A stretch of DNA of 14,924 nt from Methylococcales bacterium (GTDB lineage Bacteria; Pseudomonadota; Gammaproteobacteria; Methylococcales; Methylomonadaceae): contig JAGLUC010000390.1 in NCBI GenBank assembly GCA_023134955.1, forward strand, positions 1 through 14,924. The letters run 5' to 3'. A program made the translations under genes and the position numbers. This document shows, piece by piece, positions 1 to 6,940 of the stretch (positions are counted from its first letter, which is position 1; the number at the start of each line of letters is the position of its first letter). Below the pieces are notes generated by a model. That model was not told the origin of the DNA and searched no databases. It saw only the letters and a program-made list of their open reading frames with translations.

Positions 1-57
1 TTCATACGGGCTACTTTTTCATTAATGCGAATACTTTTGGAAGGATTAATACAACGC
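1..57. repeat. Partial copy of REP/MITE-like repeat, family 1, copy A
   Basis: The window opens with TTCATACGGGCTAC followed by about 43 bases that match, in inverted orientation, positions 5602-5659 with about four mismatches and a 3-base gap. The core GTAGCCCGTATGAA and its complement is the same as in the complete palindromic copy at 5602-5786. The copy is cut by the window edge, so only its outer arm is visible. It lies upstream of the secreted DUF6701 protein gene. Confidence 0.7.
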
Positions 58-129
58 ATCTGTTTGCTTCGAACCTGAGATTTATGCCCATGAAATTCAA
101 GCTATCTACAAATAATCGCAAGCAGGGGC

Positions 130-135
130 TATAAT
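130..135 (+). promoter_or_regulatory. Candidate -10 box upstream of the DUF6701 gene
   Basis: A perfect TATAAT lies 38 bases before the start codon. No convincing -35 box is seen; the best is a weak CTACAA at 106-111 with an 18-base spacer. The assignment rests on the -10 alone and the region is AT-rich, so chance occurrence is possible. Confidence 0.3.
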
Positions 136-173
136 TACTTTATGACCTAATATACTGAGAGGAATGAGTAATT

Positions 174-2504
174 ATGATAAAAAATTACATTCATAGATTA
201 AATAATACTGCCATTCCTGTACGTAACACCAAGGTAGCTAGTCTAAATATTGTTTTTTTAATTTTAGTTGCATTATTAATCGGCTTTTCTAGTGCTATTA
301 AAGCGGACTGCTCAAGTTATAGTGGTCAGATAACTATTAATGAATATAATTTTATTGATAACCATGTTGAGCTTAAAGTATTAAATTCCAGCTTAGTAAG
401 CAACTCTTCAAACTTTAACGGCTGGACGCTTACCATCTTTAACGAGCAAGGAAAAAGTTTTACAAAAAATGTTAGTTCCATATATAGCAGTACAGAAAAC
501 AGTTGCGGCACGGATAGTACCTATATAGATATTCCCTTTGACGCTAGTGAAATTCCAGATATTGCTAACACAGTATTAGCTGATAGCACAAATAACATCA
601 TTGATGTTTTTAGAGTCAGTAAAAACACGCCTCTAGTCAGCCTTTATTCTGGCTATAACAGCTGCGATATTACTACACTTCCTTATCCCACTGATGCACC
701 TCAGGTTATAGGAAGTGAGCAAAAAGACTACAGTCGCTGGCCAGTTGATGGCACAGGTGTGTGGAGTATTTTAACGAATAGCGGATCTAATTCTGAAAGT
801 TCATTGTGTACAGATAATGATGGCAGTGGACTGGATGCCAGTAACTTTAATTGCCTAGAGCTAGGTGCGAGTAACCCGGCAACCAAGCAGATTTATACAA
901 AGCTGGTAAACACACCTTTTTTGCTCAATATTGTCGCCTTAAAAAACGGCGTTATTGATAAAAAATATAAAAAGTCTGTCACCGTTGATATTATTGATCC
1001 ACTGACTAGCGGTATTATTACCAGTCAAAGCGTTTCTTTTTCAGGAACGGGTCAGCAAGAACTTAGCTTTACCATTAATGACCCTAATAGACGATTGATG
1101 TGTCAAGTCACGCAAGTAGGAAAAACTACAATTATACAAACGACTGATAATTTTTCTGTTCGTCCTATTGAATTTAATCCTGTTAGTTCTAATTTGAACA
1201 ATACCACGACAACGGGTGCCCCCTCTGCTAAAGCAGGAAGTCTATTCACCCTTAATGCAACTGCAATAGCTAATTACGATGGAACCCCTCTAATTGACAA
1301 CACTAAAATTGAACCTCATATTAATGCCGTTGCTACAGGCACTTTAACAGGCTCTTTTTCACCTGCTGATACCAGTACAGGGACAGCAACTGGCACATCC
1401 TTTAGTTATGATGAAGTAGGAGCATTTCGCTTTGCAGCCGAAGGAGTTTATGACAATAGCTTTACCGCTATTGATCAACCTGATGACTGCACTGCTGGTT
1501 TTTCAAATACCTTTGTTGATGGTCAGAAAATTGGCTGTTCTTTTGGTAACCAGGCAGCAACGAATTACTTTGGACGGTTTACGCCTGACCGTTTTAGCTT
1601 TATCAGCTCAGCCATTACACCCGCCTGTGTTGCAGGTGATTATTCATATATGGATGAAACCTTTGCTATTAGTTATGCGGTTGAGGCAAGAAATGCTTCA
1701 GATGTATTAACTCAAAATTATCATTATCAGGCAATTGCTAGTGAAAATTATGTCAAAGCAACTGATATTGCCATATCAGCCGAGTATATCCCGTCTGGTG
1801 CAAGCACTAGCCAAGACTTAAGTAGCCGTATTTCCATGATTTATAACCCAAGTCTTTGGGTTAATGGTCGTTATCAGGTCAGCAATGCCGATGCTGTTTT
1901 TAGCCGTATTGCAACTGTTGATGGTGCTTATGATAATCTGGATATTGGTTTAAAAGTGGTTGATAGTGATGGGATTGTGTTATCTGCTCCCGATATGCTC
2001 TCCTCAGATAATACTAACCTGGCTTGTACAGCACTTACTTGCCTTGAAAATAAATTGGGTTCAACAAATATTCGCTTTGGACGCTTAAATATGGCTAATT
2101 CACACGGTTCAGAATTACTGCCCTTAGCCACGCCTTTATTCACAGAATATTTTAATGGTACTTTTTTTGTTGCTAATAGCGATGACTCTTGTACCAATAT
2201 TAATTTAGCTCAGTTACAGTTTAATGCAGGTGCTAGTCCTGTAACCATTGGCTCTGGCAGTTCAACAGCCAGCATAGCTAATGCGCCACTGTCATTGGGT
2301 CAGGCTGGTTTATCTTTTAGTTCGCCAGGTGCAGGGAATACAGGGTTTATTGATATTAGCAGTGACATTTTTATTGCTTCATTCCCTTGGTTAAGTTTTG
2401 ACTGGAATGACGATGGTATTTATGATGATGCCCCTACAGCACGCGCTACTTTTGGAGTTTACAAAGGGAATAATAAACAGATTTATTTTAGAGAAGTTTA
2501 TTAA
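174..2504 (+). CDS. Secreted DUF6701 (MshQ C-terminal family) surface protein
   Basis: A 776-residue exported protein of unknown biochemical function. The N-terminus has a hydrophobic stretch at about 24-42 ending in an AxA-like site (SSAIKA, cleavage predicted after residue 44), consistent with Sec export. Residues about 45-200 contain ITINEYNF, a segment on WTLTIFN and a DGTGVWSI motif, which resemble a lamin-tail-like beta-sandwich; this domain call is tentative. From about residue 325 (FSVRP) to the end it matches the DUF6701 family, known from the C-terminal part of MshQ of the MSHA pilus locus: GRFTPDRF near 466, IRFGRLNMAN, SELLPLATPL, SDDSCT and the terminal PWLSFDWNDDGIYDD, ARATFGVYKGN and YFREVY. 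Several Cys residues suggest disulphides in the envelope. No other msh or pilus genes are nearby, so a pilus role is not supported here. The start is backed by GAGAGGA 10 bases upstream. Confidence 0.85.
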   Translation: MIKNYIHRLNNTAIPVRNTKVASLNIVFLILVALLIGFSSAIKADCSSYSGQITINEYNFIDNHVELKVLNSSLVSNSSNFNGWTLTIFNEQGKSFTKNVSSIYSSTENSCGTDSTYIDIPFDASEIPDIANTVLADSTNNIIDVFRVSKNTPLVSLYSGYNSCDITTLPYPTDAPQVIGSEQKDYSRWPVDGTGVWSILTNSGSNSESSLCTDNDGSGLDASNFNCLELGASNPATKQIYTKLVNTPFLLNIVALKNGVIDKKYKKSVTVDIIDPLTSGIITSQSVSFSGTGQQELSFTINDPNRRLMCQVTQVGKTTIIQTTDNFSVRPIEFNPVSSNLNNTTTTGAPSAKAGSLFTLNATAIANYDGTPLIDNTKIEPHINAVATGTLTGSFSPADTSTGTATGTSFSYDEVGAFRFAAEGVYDNSFTAIDQPDDCTAGFSNTFVDGQKIGCSFGNQAATNYFGRFTPDRFSFISSAITPACVAGDYSYMDETFAISYAVEARNASDVLTQNYHYQAIASENYVKATDIAISAEYIPSGASTSQDLSSRISMIYNPSLWVNGRYQVSNADAVFSRIATVDGAYDNLDIGLKVVDSDGIVLSAPDMLSSDNTNLACTALTCLENKLGSTNIRFGRLNMANSHGSELLPLATPLFTEYFNGTFFVANSDDSCTNINLAQLQFNAGASPVTIGSGSSTASIANAPLSLGQAGLSFSSPGAGNTGFIDISSDIFIASFPWLSFDWNDDGIYDDAPTARATFGVYKGNNKQIYFREVY

Positions 2505-2527
2505 AAATAAGGTGGGATGGCAGGAGC

Positions 2528-2554
2528 CAGCTATCGAAGAGTAGCTGTTTTTTT
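2528..2554 (+). terminator. Intrinsic terminator after the DUF6701 gene
   Basis: A perfect 6-bp stem, CAGCTA and TAGCTG, encloses an 8-base loop and is followed by seven T residues. It lies 23 bases past the DUF6701 stop codon and reads on the plus strand, in the right orientation to end that transcript before the convergent kinase gene. Confidence 0.75.
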
Positions 2555-2607
2555 ATTGGAAGTGAGCTTTTAACCTCGCCCGAATTGAGGCTAAAGCACC
2601 ATTTGCT
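2553..2607. repeat. Palindromic repeat family 2, copy 1 (degenerate)
   Basis: Begins TTATTGGAAGTGAGCTTTTA and contains inverted arms (CCTCG and GAGGCTAAAGC) matching the better preserved copies at 6751-6810 and 8862-8921. It reaches the last bases of the minus-strand kinase gene, so it contributes to the 3' end of that transcript. It is the most diverged of the three copies. Confidence 0.6.
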
Positions 2608-4714
2608 ACAGAATGCCCATACCTTTTGGAATAACAAATTTAAACATAGTACCCCCTTGCTCCCTCTTCTCAGCCCATATTTTACCCTTGTGTAAATCAA
2701 TGATTTCTTTGCAAATAGACAAGCCTAACCCTGTGCCACCACTCTGCGTGGTTGTCTTACTACTTTGAATAAATTTATCAAACACTTCAGTTAATTCATT
2801 ATCAGGAATACCCAACCCTTCATCTTCAATAGCCAAACAAAGAGCCTGTTCATTATTCAAAGTCTGTTGGCTAATAGTAATATAAATTGATTTATTATTT
2901 GGGGTGAATTTAATGGCATTAGATAGCAAGTTGGTCATTACCTGACCAATACGAGCAGAGTCAAATATGGCTACATTATCATCAATAAAATCACTCTTGA
3001 CCTGTAATTTTTTTTCTTTAATACGTGATTCTTGTTCTGCTAAACAAGACTCGATCACCTGAGATAGATGATGCTTATCCATTTCCATCTTCATATGTCC
3101 TGCTTCTAATTTTGCTAAATCCAGCAAATCATTCAGTAAAACTAATAAACGTTCGCCACTTTGATTAATACGGTTAAAATATTTTAATAGTTTGGTTTTT
3201 TCTGCTGTCTCAATCTTTTTTACACCCAGGCGAGCAAAACTCAGAATACCATGCATGGGGGTGCGTAATTCATGAGACATATTGGCTAAAAAGTCAGACT
3301 TGGCCAGATTAGCTTGTAACGCCTGATCTCTTGCCTCTTGAAGTGCCTGAGTAGTTTTTATGCGTTCGCTAATATCCCGTGCTAAAGCACTAAAAACAAG
3401 TTTGTCATTCAATATAAAATAATTAACACTCACTTCTATGGGAATAATATGCCCTTCTTTATCAAAATATTTATCTTCAATGGTTTTTATTTCACCTAGT
3501 TTAAATTTATTCCATTTGGTTTTTAGCTCAATAAGTGTCAGAGATGAAATATCAACAACTGACATATCTAATAATTCTTCTCGGGAATATCCCAGCATAT
3601 AGCAACTATGCCAATTAACGTCCAGAATATTGCCATCAAAATCATGTAGAAAATAAGCATCTGCTGTCTGGTTAATAAGGCGCTTAAAATGAGAATGTAA
3701 AAATTTAAACTTTTTTACATTCTTTTCAGCTTTATTATGTTGTAACATCAAAAAAAACAACAGACCAAATAGAATAGTGCTTGGAATAGGCCAGCTTTGT
3801 ATATAACTATAGAAGGCCTGTTTTTTTTTCATTTCAAAATCATTAACTAAAGAAGAGCTAGGATAAAACTCAAATTTCCAGTGCTTATTGGCAATAGGCA
3901 AGGTTTTTTCATGGTAAAAAAGAGCATGTTTGTCCGTCCTGTTTTGATTCTCAGTTGTTATAAACACTTTCTCATTGTTAATAATTTCACTTAAATTGAG
4001 CAGTGCTTGCTCATCTAAATTAAATCGTTGTCGAGTATAGTCACGTACATCATCCATACATAAAACTGCTTCAACCAGCCCCAGTAACGAACCTTCTTTG
4101 TAGATGGGGAAAAAAATTAAAATGTTTTTTTGATTATTCTGGATGAAGGTAAGCGGTGAACTAATGACAAATTTGTGCAGTATATTTATTTGATTTATAG
4201 CGGCGAGTGCTTCAGGAAAAGATGAAGAGTCCAGCCCTAATCTGTTTTTATTGGTTTCAAAAGGCTCTATATAGTGGATGGGGTAATAAATAGCTTTGTT
4301 GCGAGCGCGTGTGGTTTGATGATTGTCTGTCTTTTCCAGAATAGTAAAACCATCAAAGCCTTTGGAGCGCATATTTTTCTCATACCCCAGCCTTTGTTTA
4401 TCACTGATTTTAGGTAACCAATTAAGTACCCATATTTCTGGATGATGCTTTAAAACAACCTTGGAAAAATCAGCAAACTCTTTACGACTGACAAATTGAC
4501 TACCGTAATAAAATGCCTGTAAAGACAATGCAACATCTAAATTAGTATCTAGCGTTTGCTTAAGCGCATTAAAGTATTTTTCTGATGCTTGCTCAAATGA
4601 AAATAAAGTATTGTGGTGTAGTTTTGTTAGCGTATTTTGGTACGCAAAATACGATAACAAATTAATACTAAAAAAAGACAACAGTAAAAGTGAAATTTGT
4701 AAGTTAAGTTTCAT
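2606..4714 (-). CDS. CHASE-PAS membrane sensor histidine kinase
   Basis: A 702-residue inner-membrane two-component sensor kinase. Domain order: TM1 at about 5-25; periplasmic CHASE domain at about 75-225 (VSRKEFADF, WVLNWLPKIS, RSKGFDGFTILE, FFPIYKEGSLLG); TM2 at about 309-325; PAS domain at about 337-450 (ADAYFLHDFDGNILDVN, MLGYSREELL, ALARDISERI); HisKA with the phospho-acceptor His481 in NMSHELRTP; HATPase with N-box MTNLLSNAIKFTP (593-605), G1 DEGLGIP (631-637) and G2 GGTGLGL (659-665). It ends shortly after the ATPase, with no receiver or HPt domain. CHASE domains bind small extracellular ligands; the ligand here cannot be named. All catalytic boxes are intact. It lies 30 bases downstream of the DUF4197 lipoprotein gene on the same strand, so the two are probably cotranscribed. 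No response regulator is encoded nearby. The ribosome-binding site is weak. Confidence 0.92.
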   Translation of the reverse strand: MKLNLQISLLLLSFFSINLLSYFAYQNTLTKLHHNTLFSFEQASEKYFNALKQTLDTNLDVALSLQAFYYGSQFVSRKEFADFSKVVLKHHPEIWVLNWLPKISDKQRLGYEKNMRSKGFDGFTILEKTDNHQTTRARNKAIYYPIHYIEPFETNKNRLGLDSSSFPEALAAINQINILHKFVISSPLTFIQNNQKNILIFFPIYKEGSLLGLVEAVLCMDDVRDYTRQRFNLDEQALLNLSEIINNEKVFITTENQNRTDKHALFYHEKTLPIANKHWKFEFYPSSSLVNDFEMKKKQAFYSYIQSWPIPSTILFGLLFFLMLQHNKAEKNVKKFKFLHSHFKRLINQTADAYFLHDFDGNILDVNWHSCYMLGYSREELLDMSVVDISSLTLIELKTKWNKFKLGEIKTIEDKYFDKEGHIIPIEVSVNYFILNDKLVFSALARDISERIKTTQALQEARDQALQANLAKSDFLANMSHELRTPMHGILSFARLGVKKIETAEKTKLLKYFNRINQSGERLLVLLNDLLDLAKLEAGHMKMEMDKHHLSQVIESCLAEQESRIKEKKLQVKSDFIDDNVAIFDSARIGQVMTNLLSNAIKFTPNNKSIYITISQQTLNNEQALCLAIEDEGLGIPDNELTEVFDKFIQSSKTTTQSGGTGLGLSICKEIIDLHKGKIWAEKREQGGTMFKFVIPKGMGIL

Positions 4715-4744
4715 TTTTATTCATCAATAAAATTAACTTTTGTT

Positions 4745-5503
4745 TTAACTGGCAAAGACCTTCTTCAAAATATCGCTTGTTCTGGCTGCTGGGTTATTAC
4801 GAATTCGTTTTTCTTCTATAGCAATATATTTGAACAATCCATCAAGCGATTTATTAGTCACATATTGATCCAGATTAAGATTACGCTCAGCCATAATGCC
4901 ACCTAAAAAAGGCATTGCTTGATTAGTCAGGTTTTTGTAAGCAGCCGTTACCCCCGTTTTATTAGTCGCCTTACTAACAATGGGCAAAAACCGTTGGCTT
5001 AACGAGTTACTCGATACTCTACGAAAATACTGGGTCGCTGCGTCATCAGTACCACTCAAAATATTCATCGCATCCTTAATGCTCATTAACCGAATAGCAT
5101 TTGCTAATATTTTAGCTGCTTCTGGTACTGCTTTTTCAGCGGCCTGATTCATGGTCATTTCAAAAGAATCAACATAATGTCCCTGTCCTAAAGCTCTAGC
5201 TGTCGTCCCAATATTTTTAATTGAGTCAGGCATAGCAATTTCAACCAATTTATTACCATTAAATCCACCAGGCTTGCCTAAAGCATTAATCGCTGATTCC
5301 GCCCCATTTGCCAGAGCTTCCTTAAGACCAGAAACAACCTCACTATTTGACAAAGCAGAGTTAATAACATCTCCACTTAGGCCATATTGTGATGCGCTAT
5401 TAAGTGTACTATTAACAATGTTTTGCCATTCCCCAGTTTGAGCACAAGACATTAGCGACAAGGCTGCAATAGCCATTATTACACTGCTTTTTATTTTTAA
5501 CAT
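4745..5503 (-). CDS. DUF4197 family outer-membrane lipoprotein
   Basis: A 252-residue protein of the DUF4197 family, which is common in proteobacteria and has no established function. From the chosen start it has a short basic N-terminus, a hydrophobic core and a lipobox LMSC with Cys20 as the predicted lipidated residue; residue +2 is Ala, not Asp, so outer-membrane sorting is expected. Family-like segments are GLSGDVINSALSNSE near the N-terminus, IAMPDSI, MNQAAEKAVPEA, DAATQYFRR and the C-terminal LDGLFKYIAIEEKRIRNNP. Two in-frame ATG codons lie 6 bases apart (5509 and 5503); AAAGAGA is one base from the first and seven from the second, so the inner start is preferred. Downstream is the CHASE kinase at 30 bases, suggesting a shared transcript and possibly an envelope-sensing link, which is inference only. 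Confidence 0.9.
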   Translation of the reverse strand: MLKIKSSVIMAIAALSLMSCAQTGEWQNIVNSTLNSASQYGLSGDVINSALSNSEVVSGLKEALANGAESAINALGKPGGFNGNKLVEIAMPDSIKNIGTTARALGQGHYVDSFEMTMNQAAEKAVPEAAKILANAIRLMSIKDAMNILSGTDDAATQYFRRVSSNSLSQRFLPIVSKATNKTGVTAAYKNLTNQAMPFLGGIMAERNLNLDQYVTNKSLDGLFKYIAIEEKRIRNNPAARTSDILKKVFAS

Positions 5504-5592
5504 TTGCATTTCTCTTTAAATATGGAATCATTTTTGATACAGGAACATAATTAATACTTAATGATCAGAGTGCATATTACTCACTGTTAACT

Positions 5593-5598
5593 ATTATA
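5593..5598 (-). promoter_or_regulatory. Candidate -10 box for the DUF4197-kinase unit
   Basis: On the minus strand the sequence reads TATAAT about 90 bases before the DUF4197 start. A -35-like TTGGAA lies 19 bases further upstream, inside the arm of the family 1 repeat. If correct, the repeat supplies part of the promoter. Weak evidence. Confidence 0.25.
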
Positions 5599-5601
5599 GC
5601 G

Positions 5602-5786
5602 TTTGTTATATTAATCGTTCCAAATGTATTCGCAGTAATGAAAAAGTAGCCCGTATGAAGTTTACCTAATACGGGGAGCCGATGACTTGAAACCCCATAT
5701 TACACTTCGTTTCATACGGGCTACAATATGCTTTTAATAAAACAGTATCAAAACATCCCACCAGAACTTTTTGGACGATTAATAAC
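5602..5786. repeat. REP/MITE-like palindromic element, family 1, copy B
   Basis: A nested palindrome of about 185 bp. Outer arms are at 5605-5624 and 5768-5786 (ATTAATCGTTCCAAA and TTTGGACGATTAAT, imperfect). A perfect 14-bp pair, GTAGCCCGTATGAA (5646-5659) and TTCATACGGGCTAC (5711-5724), encloses an inner pair, TAATACGGGG (5667-5676) and CCCCATATTA (5693-5702), with one mismatch. The left arm recurs in inverted orientation at 1-57. No ORF is inside. This fits a REP-type or MITE-type non-autonomous element; no mobilising gene is in the window. It fills much of the 530-base gap between the divergent DUF4197 and precursor genes. Confidence 0.75.
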
Positions 5787-5927
5787 TAATTGACTATCTT
5801 AGTAAAAACACTGATTTTGACTTTTACTTTTACAATGTTCCAATCACAATGATTTTTTATGTTGTTATAGATGGAACTCTATTTATTCTGTATAGTCGCA
5901 AGTCTGACATTTAGTATTCTATATACT

Positions 5928-5942
5928 AACAACATTGTTGTT
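5928..5942. promoter_or_regulatory. Candidate operator-like inverted repeat upstream of hvfA
   Basis: A perfect 6-bp inverted repeat, AACAAC-ATT-GTTGTT, lies about 95 bases before the precursor start, just after a -10-like TATACT (5922-5927). Its small size and odd spacer are typical of protein-binding dyads, but no regulator can be assigned. Confidence 0.25.
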
Positions 5943-6008
5943 GAAGTAATAGTTATCTAAATTATGCGTCTGTTTTTTGATACCCAAAACAACAAATACC
6001 CTTATAAC

Positions 6009-6014
6009 TATAAT
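6009..6014 (+). promoter_or_regulatory. Candidate -10 box of hvfA
   Basis: A perfect TATAAT lies 23 bases upstream of the preferred hvfA start, giving a leader of roughly 15-20 bases. A TTGATA at 5977-5982 resembles a -35 box but is 26 bases away, which is too far for a standard housekeeping promoter. An alternative sigma factor, as is usual for this family of clusters, cannot be excluded. Confidence 0.3.
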
Positions 6015-6037
6015 CAATTTAAAACTAAGGAATGATC

Positions 6038-6604
6038 ATGAAAAAAACAATAAAAACACCTATAGCTGCAGCTATAGGAACTGCTGTTGTTTCTACTTTT
6101 ACAACAACTGTTAATGCAGAAACCAACCCATTTTCAATGACAGAATTATCAGATGGCTATATGCAAATTGCGCAATCTGATGGCTCAGCCAACTATACTG
6201 TCAAACCATGGGGTAAAAAAGCCAATGAAGCATCCTGTGGTGAAGGTAAGTGTGGTGGCATGATGAATGGCGACAAAATGAAAAAAGGCATGGAAAGCTC
6301 TTGTGGAGCCATGATGAAGGGTAAAGAAGGCTCCTGTGGTGAAATGGATAAAGCCTCTAAAAAATCATCGGAAGGCAAATGTGGCGAAGGTAAATGTGCT
6401 GGCATGATGAGTGGCAATAAAATGAAAAAAGGTATGGAAAGTTCTTGTGGCTCAATGATGAAAGGCAAAGAAGGTGCTTGTGGTGAAATGGACAAAAGCA
6501 GTGAAATGTCTTGCGGTGGGATGATGAAAAAGATGAAGGGCATGAAAGGTGGTGATATGTCTTGTGGCGCGATGATGGATAAAATGAAAGGCGGTGAAAT
6601 GTAA
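6038..6604 (+). CDS. hvfA: HvfA/bufferin-type Cys-rich RiPP precursor peptide
   Basis: Exported precursor peptide of an MNIO-modified metallophore. The signal peptide runs MKKTIKTP then a hydrophobic stretch to VNA, with cleavage after about residue 25. The following NPFSMTELSDGYMQIAQ is the conserved leader-like motif of the HvfA family. The remainder is low-complexity, rich in Gly, Met, Lys and Ser, with ten Cys: two EGKCG, one EGKCA, one EGSCG, one EGACG, two SSCGxMM, two MSCGxMM and one ASCGE. EGKCG is the motif whose Cys is converted to an oxazolone/thioamide copper ligand in characterised HvfA proteins. A segment of 39 codons (6236-6352) is repeated at 6380-6496. ATG codons at 6032 and 6038 compete; AAGGA at 6027-6031 abuts the first and is six bases from the second, so 6038 is chosen. 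The frame stops at TAA 6602-6604 but then continues with C, G and eleven more residues to TAG 6644-6646, suggesting a nonsense mutation. Enzymes for its modification lie downstream. Confidence 0.87.
   Translation: MKKTIKTPIAAAIGTAVVSTFTTTVNAETNPFSMTELSDGYMQIAQSDGSANYTVKPWGKKANEASCGEGKCGGMMNGDKMKKGMESSCGAMMKGKEGSCGEMDKASKKSSEGKCGEGKCAGMMSGNKMKKGMESSCGSMMKGKEGACGEMDKSSEMSCGGMMKKMKGMKGGDMSCGAMMDKMKGGEM
6236..6496 (+). repeat. Internal duplication within hvfA (two 117-bp modules, offset 144 bp)
   Basis: Module 1 (6236-6352) and module 2 (6380-6496) are in the same frame and encode near-identical peptides: CGEGKC(G/A)GMM, then KMKKGMESSCG(A/S)MM, then KGKEG(S/A)CGEMDK. Many differences are at third codon positions, so the copies are old enough to have diverged while the peptide was kept. 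The linker between them contributes one extra EGKCG. Confidence 0.85.
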
Positions 6605-6646
6605 TGTGGTTCTAAAGTTGATCCAGCTAAAGCATCTGGAAATTAG
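6605..6646 (+). pseudogene. In-frame C-terminal extension of hvfA beyond the TAA
   Basis: Directly after the TAA, the same frame reads CGSKVDPAKASGN and then TAG. The junction GEM-stop-CGS has the same shape as the two preceding repeats EMSCGG and DMSCGA, with the stop at the Ser position. A single C-to-A change in a TCA codon would create it. It looks like a recently lost tail carrying an eleventh Cys, or a site of readthrough or sequencing error. Confidence 0.55.
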
Positions 6647-6750
6647 TCTCTATCAGTTCTTGTTCCTCTCCTGCTCACTCTGCGTAGAAACAAGAGTTTT
6701 ATCTAGGCTGTCGATAACACCACTTTTTATAATTTACTTTTGGATGCTCT

Positions 6751-6810
6751 TTATTGGAAGCGAGACTTTAGCCTCGCATGATTCGGGCGAGGCTAAAGCC
6801 TCACTTCCTA
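6751..6810. repeat. Palindromic repeat family 2, copy 2 (hvfA-hvfB spacer)
   Basis: Begins TTATTGGAAG. Arms GGAAGCGAGACTTTAGCCTC (from 6756) and GAGGCTAAAGCCTCACTTCC (to 6808) pair over about 22 bp with few mismatches around a short loop ATGATTCGG. On the plus strand it would form a strong RNA hairpin but is followed by A residues, not T, so it is not a canonical intrinsic terminator. It could act as an mRNA 3'-end stabiliser for hvfA. Confidence 0.75.
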
Positions 6811-6940
6811 AAAAAATACTATGTTATTAAATCCAAAAACCAGAAATAGTTAATGTTAATAATAAAGGTTATTTCGACAGCTTGGTTTTAATCCCCCTTC
6901 AAATTAAGCCTATCACATTCATTATTAATAGAGGTATCTA

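Larger units (their letters stand above)
6605..6940 (+). other. Spacer between precursor and oxidase genes
   Basis: The 336 bases between hvfA and hvfB hold the lost hvfA tail (6605-6646), a TATAAT at 6728-6733 without a clear -35, and the palindrome at 6751-6810. No further gene is credible: the open frame running from 6594 crosses the repeat and has no ribosome-binding site or family resemblance. The spacer is long for this kind of operon. Confidence 0.6.

Noticed and set aside
1432..1710. 92-codon open frame inside the DUF6701 gene
   Set aside because: Alternate-frame shadow of a recognised coding region; its peptide has no recognisable domain.
6193..6543. 116-codon open frame antisense to hvfA
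   Set aside because: It mirrors the repetitive, Gly/Met/Lys-rich codons of hvfA on the opposite strand, lacks a ribosome-binding site and gives a low-complexity Pro/Ile/Leu peptide. It is a shadow of the real gene.
6038..6604. Reading hvfA as a metallothionein or a simple low-complexity protein
   Set aside because: The Sec signal, the NPFSMTELSDGYMQ leader motif, the EGKCG repeats and the adjacent DUF692/DUF2063 genes fit an HvfA-type precursor much better than a cytosolic metallothionein.
6751..6810. Intrinsic terminator between hvfA and hvfB
   Set aside because: The hairpin is strong but followed by TAAAAAAA on the plus strand and lacks a T tract; on the minus strand the following bases are not T-rich either.
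6594..6830. 78-codon open frame overlapping the hvfA end and the palindromic repeat
   Set aside because: It runs through the lost hvfA tail in another frame and into the family 2 repeat, with no ribosome-binding site and no family resemblance.
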